Source of the DNA: a virus
Virus record (IMG/VR): IMGVR_UViG_3300023082_000001
Coordinates: 25,413 to 89,412 of that record
DNA length: 64,000 nt
Direction: 5' to 3' (one strand)
Below, piece after piece: positions 62,989 to 64,000 of the stretch. A model generated the notes under the pieces. It was not told the DNA's origin. It worked only from the letters and a program-made list of their open reading frames with translations, and searched no databases. The translations under genes were made by a program, and so were the position numbers. How positions within the stretch are numbered: the first letter of the stretch is position 1; each line of letters begins with the position of its first letter.

Positions 62989-63164
62989 TCTTTACCCCTC
63001 AAATACTCTTCTACAGCCTTCATCTGATCAATGAATGTAAAGCTGCTCATCTTGGCAATATTTGGAGTGATGTCCACCAAAACTGCTCCCTTCTCCCTGC
63101 CACACCAGATAAGGAAGTCTTTAATCACTTGTTCTTCAAATGTCGGTGGTGTGTACTCTTTCAT
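62985..63164 (-). CDS. Small hypothetical protein
   Basis: 59 residues; ATG 63164 overlaps the upstream stop. TPPTFEEQVIKDFLIWCGREKGAVLVDITPNIAKM. ATGA-coupled to the lipoprotein. Unknown. Confidence 0.58.
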   Translation of the reverse strand: MKEYTPPTFEEQVIKDFLIWCGREKGAVLVDITPNIAKMSSFTFIDQMKAVEEYLRGKE

Positions 63165-63379
63165 TTGTCTAATCCTGTGAATTGTAGAACTTGCTGTATT
63201 TCCTCAGCACTCATTCCATCACAAAGAGTGAGGTATCTTAGTTTCTGTATTTCTTTTAGCTTAGGCTTCCAGTGACTAAGCACTTTCTCAACACCTTGCC
63301 AACTATCTTGTATTGAAATAAGCCCAATCATACTTTCTGTAATATGATGGTGCTCTAGCAAATAATCTTCTCTGTTCAA
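63161..63379 (-). CDS. Small hypothetical protein
   Basis: 72 residues. EDYLLEHHHITESMIGLISIQDSWQGVEKVLSHWKPKLKEI, helical. Unknown. Confidence 0.58.
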   Translation of the reverse strand: MNREDYLLEHHHITESMIGLISIQDSWQGVEKVLSHWKPKLKEIQKLRYLTLCDGMSAEEIQQVLQFTGLDK

Positions 63380-63411
63380 ACTTTATTCTCCTAAGTATAA
63401 ACTGGTATAAT

Positions 63412-63648
63412 TCAATTTACAAGATAAACAATATTGCCCAGCTCAATGATAGCTGAAAGCTCATTGTATGTCTTGTTCCCATCAGCTATTGGAAGGAACG
63501 TATAGAACTTCCCATCCTTCTTTGTGACAGTGTATAGCCCCTCAAATTGTGCATATTCTATAAAGCTAATATCTGTAATCACTTTCCCATTGGATGCAAG
63601 GAAATATGTTGTCCCTTTACTTGTCTTACGTGTTTTAATAATGTCCAT
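63412..63648 (-). CDS. Small hypothetical protein
   Basis: 78 residues, beta-rich (TSKGTTYFLASNGKVITDISF..GLYTVTKKDGKFYTFLPIADG). Unknown. Confidence 0.58.
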   Translation of the reverse strand: MDIIKTRKTSKGTTYFLASNGKVITDISFIEYAQFEGLYTVTKKDGKFYTFLPIADGNKTYNELSAIIELGNIVYLVN

Positions 63649-63824
63649 TAGTATTTCCTAGTTTCCTTTACAATCGATACCACCACAATAGGCACGGTGA
63701 TAGGCCAGAATATAGCAGATAGAACAGAAGCCTTCCAGTTATATTTGTGTTTAGCAGACAAACAGACTAGTGCGTCAATATACACTACAATAAGTGTCAC
63801 TATAAGCATGGTTAAGATAAACAT
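63648..63824 (-). CDS. Small membrane protein
   Basis: 58 residues, two transmembrane helices (ILTMLIVTLIVVYIDALVCL and VLSAIFWPITVPIVVVSIV). Overlaps the next gene's start region (TAATG). Unknown. Confidence 0.58.
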   Translation of the reverse strand: MFILTMLIVTLIVVYIDALVCLSAKHKYNWKASVLSAIFWPITVPIVVVSIVKETRKY

Positions 63825-63914
63825 TTAGTCATCTCCATAAAATTCTTCAAGGAAGACAGTGATCAATAACATCAATGTCCAGAATACAATCAGTATAAAC
63901 CCTATGATGATCAT
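63825..63914 (-). CDS. Micro membrane peptide
   Basis: 29 residues, one hydrophobic helix (IIIGFILIVFWTLMLLITVFLEEF), ATGA-coupled to the upstream gene. No clear ribosome site. Confidence 0.45.
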   Translation of the reverse strand: MIIIGFILIVFWTLMLLITVFLEEFYGDD

Positions 63915-64000
63915 GATGCAAGTATCTCAGCAAGTAACATTTCTTTCTGCTCTGTTGTCAGATACTTTGCACGAACAATTATTGAATTGTGCTTACGTGT
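63911..64000 (-). CDS. C-terminal end of a hypothetical protein (partial)
   Basis: Open to the window edge; the last 29 residues (IIVRAKYLTTEQKEMLLAEILAS) are helical. 5' end lies outside the window. Confidence 0.5.
   Translation of the reverse strand, partial: TRKHNSIIVRAKYLTTEQKEMLLAEILAS

Overview
The window is part of the genome of a contractile-tailed dsDNA bacteriophage (myovirus morphology). The host is Gram-negative: there are two Rz/Rz1-like spanin pairs and a signal-anchor type lysozyme. The sequence is moderately AT-rich, starts nearly always follow AGGAG-like ribosome sites, and most genes abut or overlap by 1-4 bases (ATGA, TAATG). No integrase, lysogeny repressor, tRNA or CRISPR was seen, so a virulent lifestyle is inferred. 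The ribonucleotide reductase, ThyX, Rnl2-like RNA ligase and T7-like polymerase and primase-helicase resemble what is carried by medium-large (about 80-100 kb) myoviruses of Gammaproteobacteria. The exact host cannot be read from the sequence.

Layout. (1) 0-20.9 kb, plus strand: late genes. They run from the end of an upstream head gene through the lambda-E-like major capsid protein, head-tail connection proteins, DUF3383 sheath, three tandem tail-tube-like proteins, a tail chaperone pair joined by a likely -1 frameshift, tape measure, a baseplate set (Dit-like, plug, hub, spike, gp25, J-like, DUF2612), fibres, and a lysis cassette with lysozyme, holin and two spanin pairs. A bidirectional terminator closes the block. 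(2) 20.9-43.5 kb, minus strand: DNA metabolism and replication. It holds a helicase-like ATPase, RNA ligase, NrdA/NrdB, ThyX, a DUF3310 protein, DUF1937 protein, metallophosphoesterase, HNH nuclease, 5'-3' exonuclease, SSB, family A DNA polymerase and primase-helicase, followed by many small unknown genes. (3) 43.6-59.9 kb, plus strand: about 60 very small, probably early genes in short operons, each headed by a sigma70-like promoter and often by an intrinsic terminator. The one large protein is a stand-alone polymerase-like palm protein at 44978-46351. (4) 59.9-60.5 kb: a non-coding stretch with a strand-composition switch and an inverted repeat. (5) 60.6-64 kb, minus strand: another block of small genes, including a GNAT acetyltransferase and a possible papain-like protease.

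Five probable free-standing homing endonucleases of at least three architectures are scattered in the late and replication blocks, one of them between nrdB and nrdA. The most unusual features are the early control elements, where the -35 box is the loop of an intrinsic terminator hairpin and the terminator's second arm and T-tract form the promoter spacer, and the polymerase-like protein transcribed from its own promoter.
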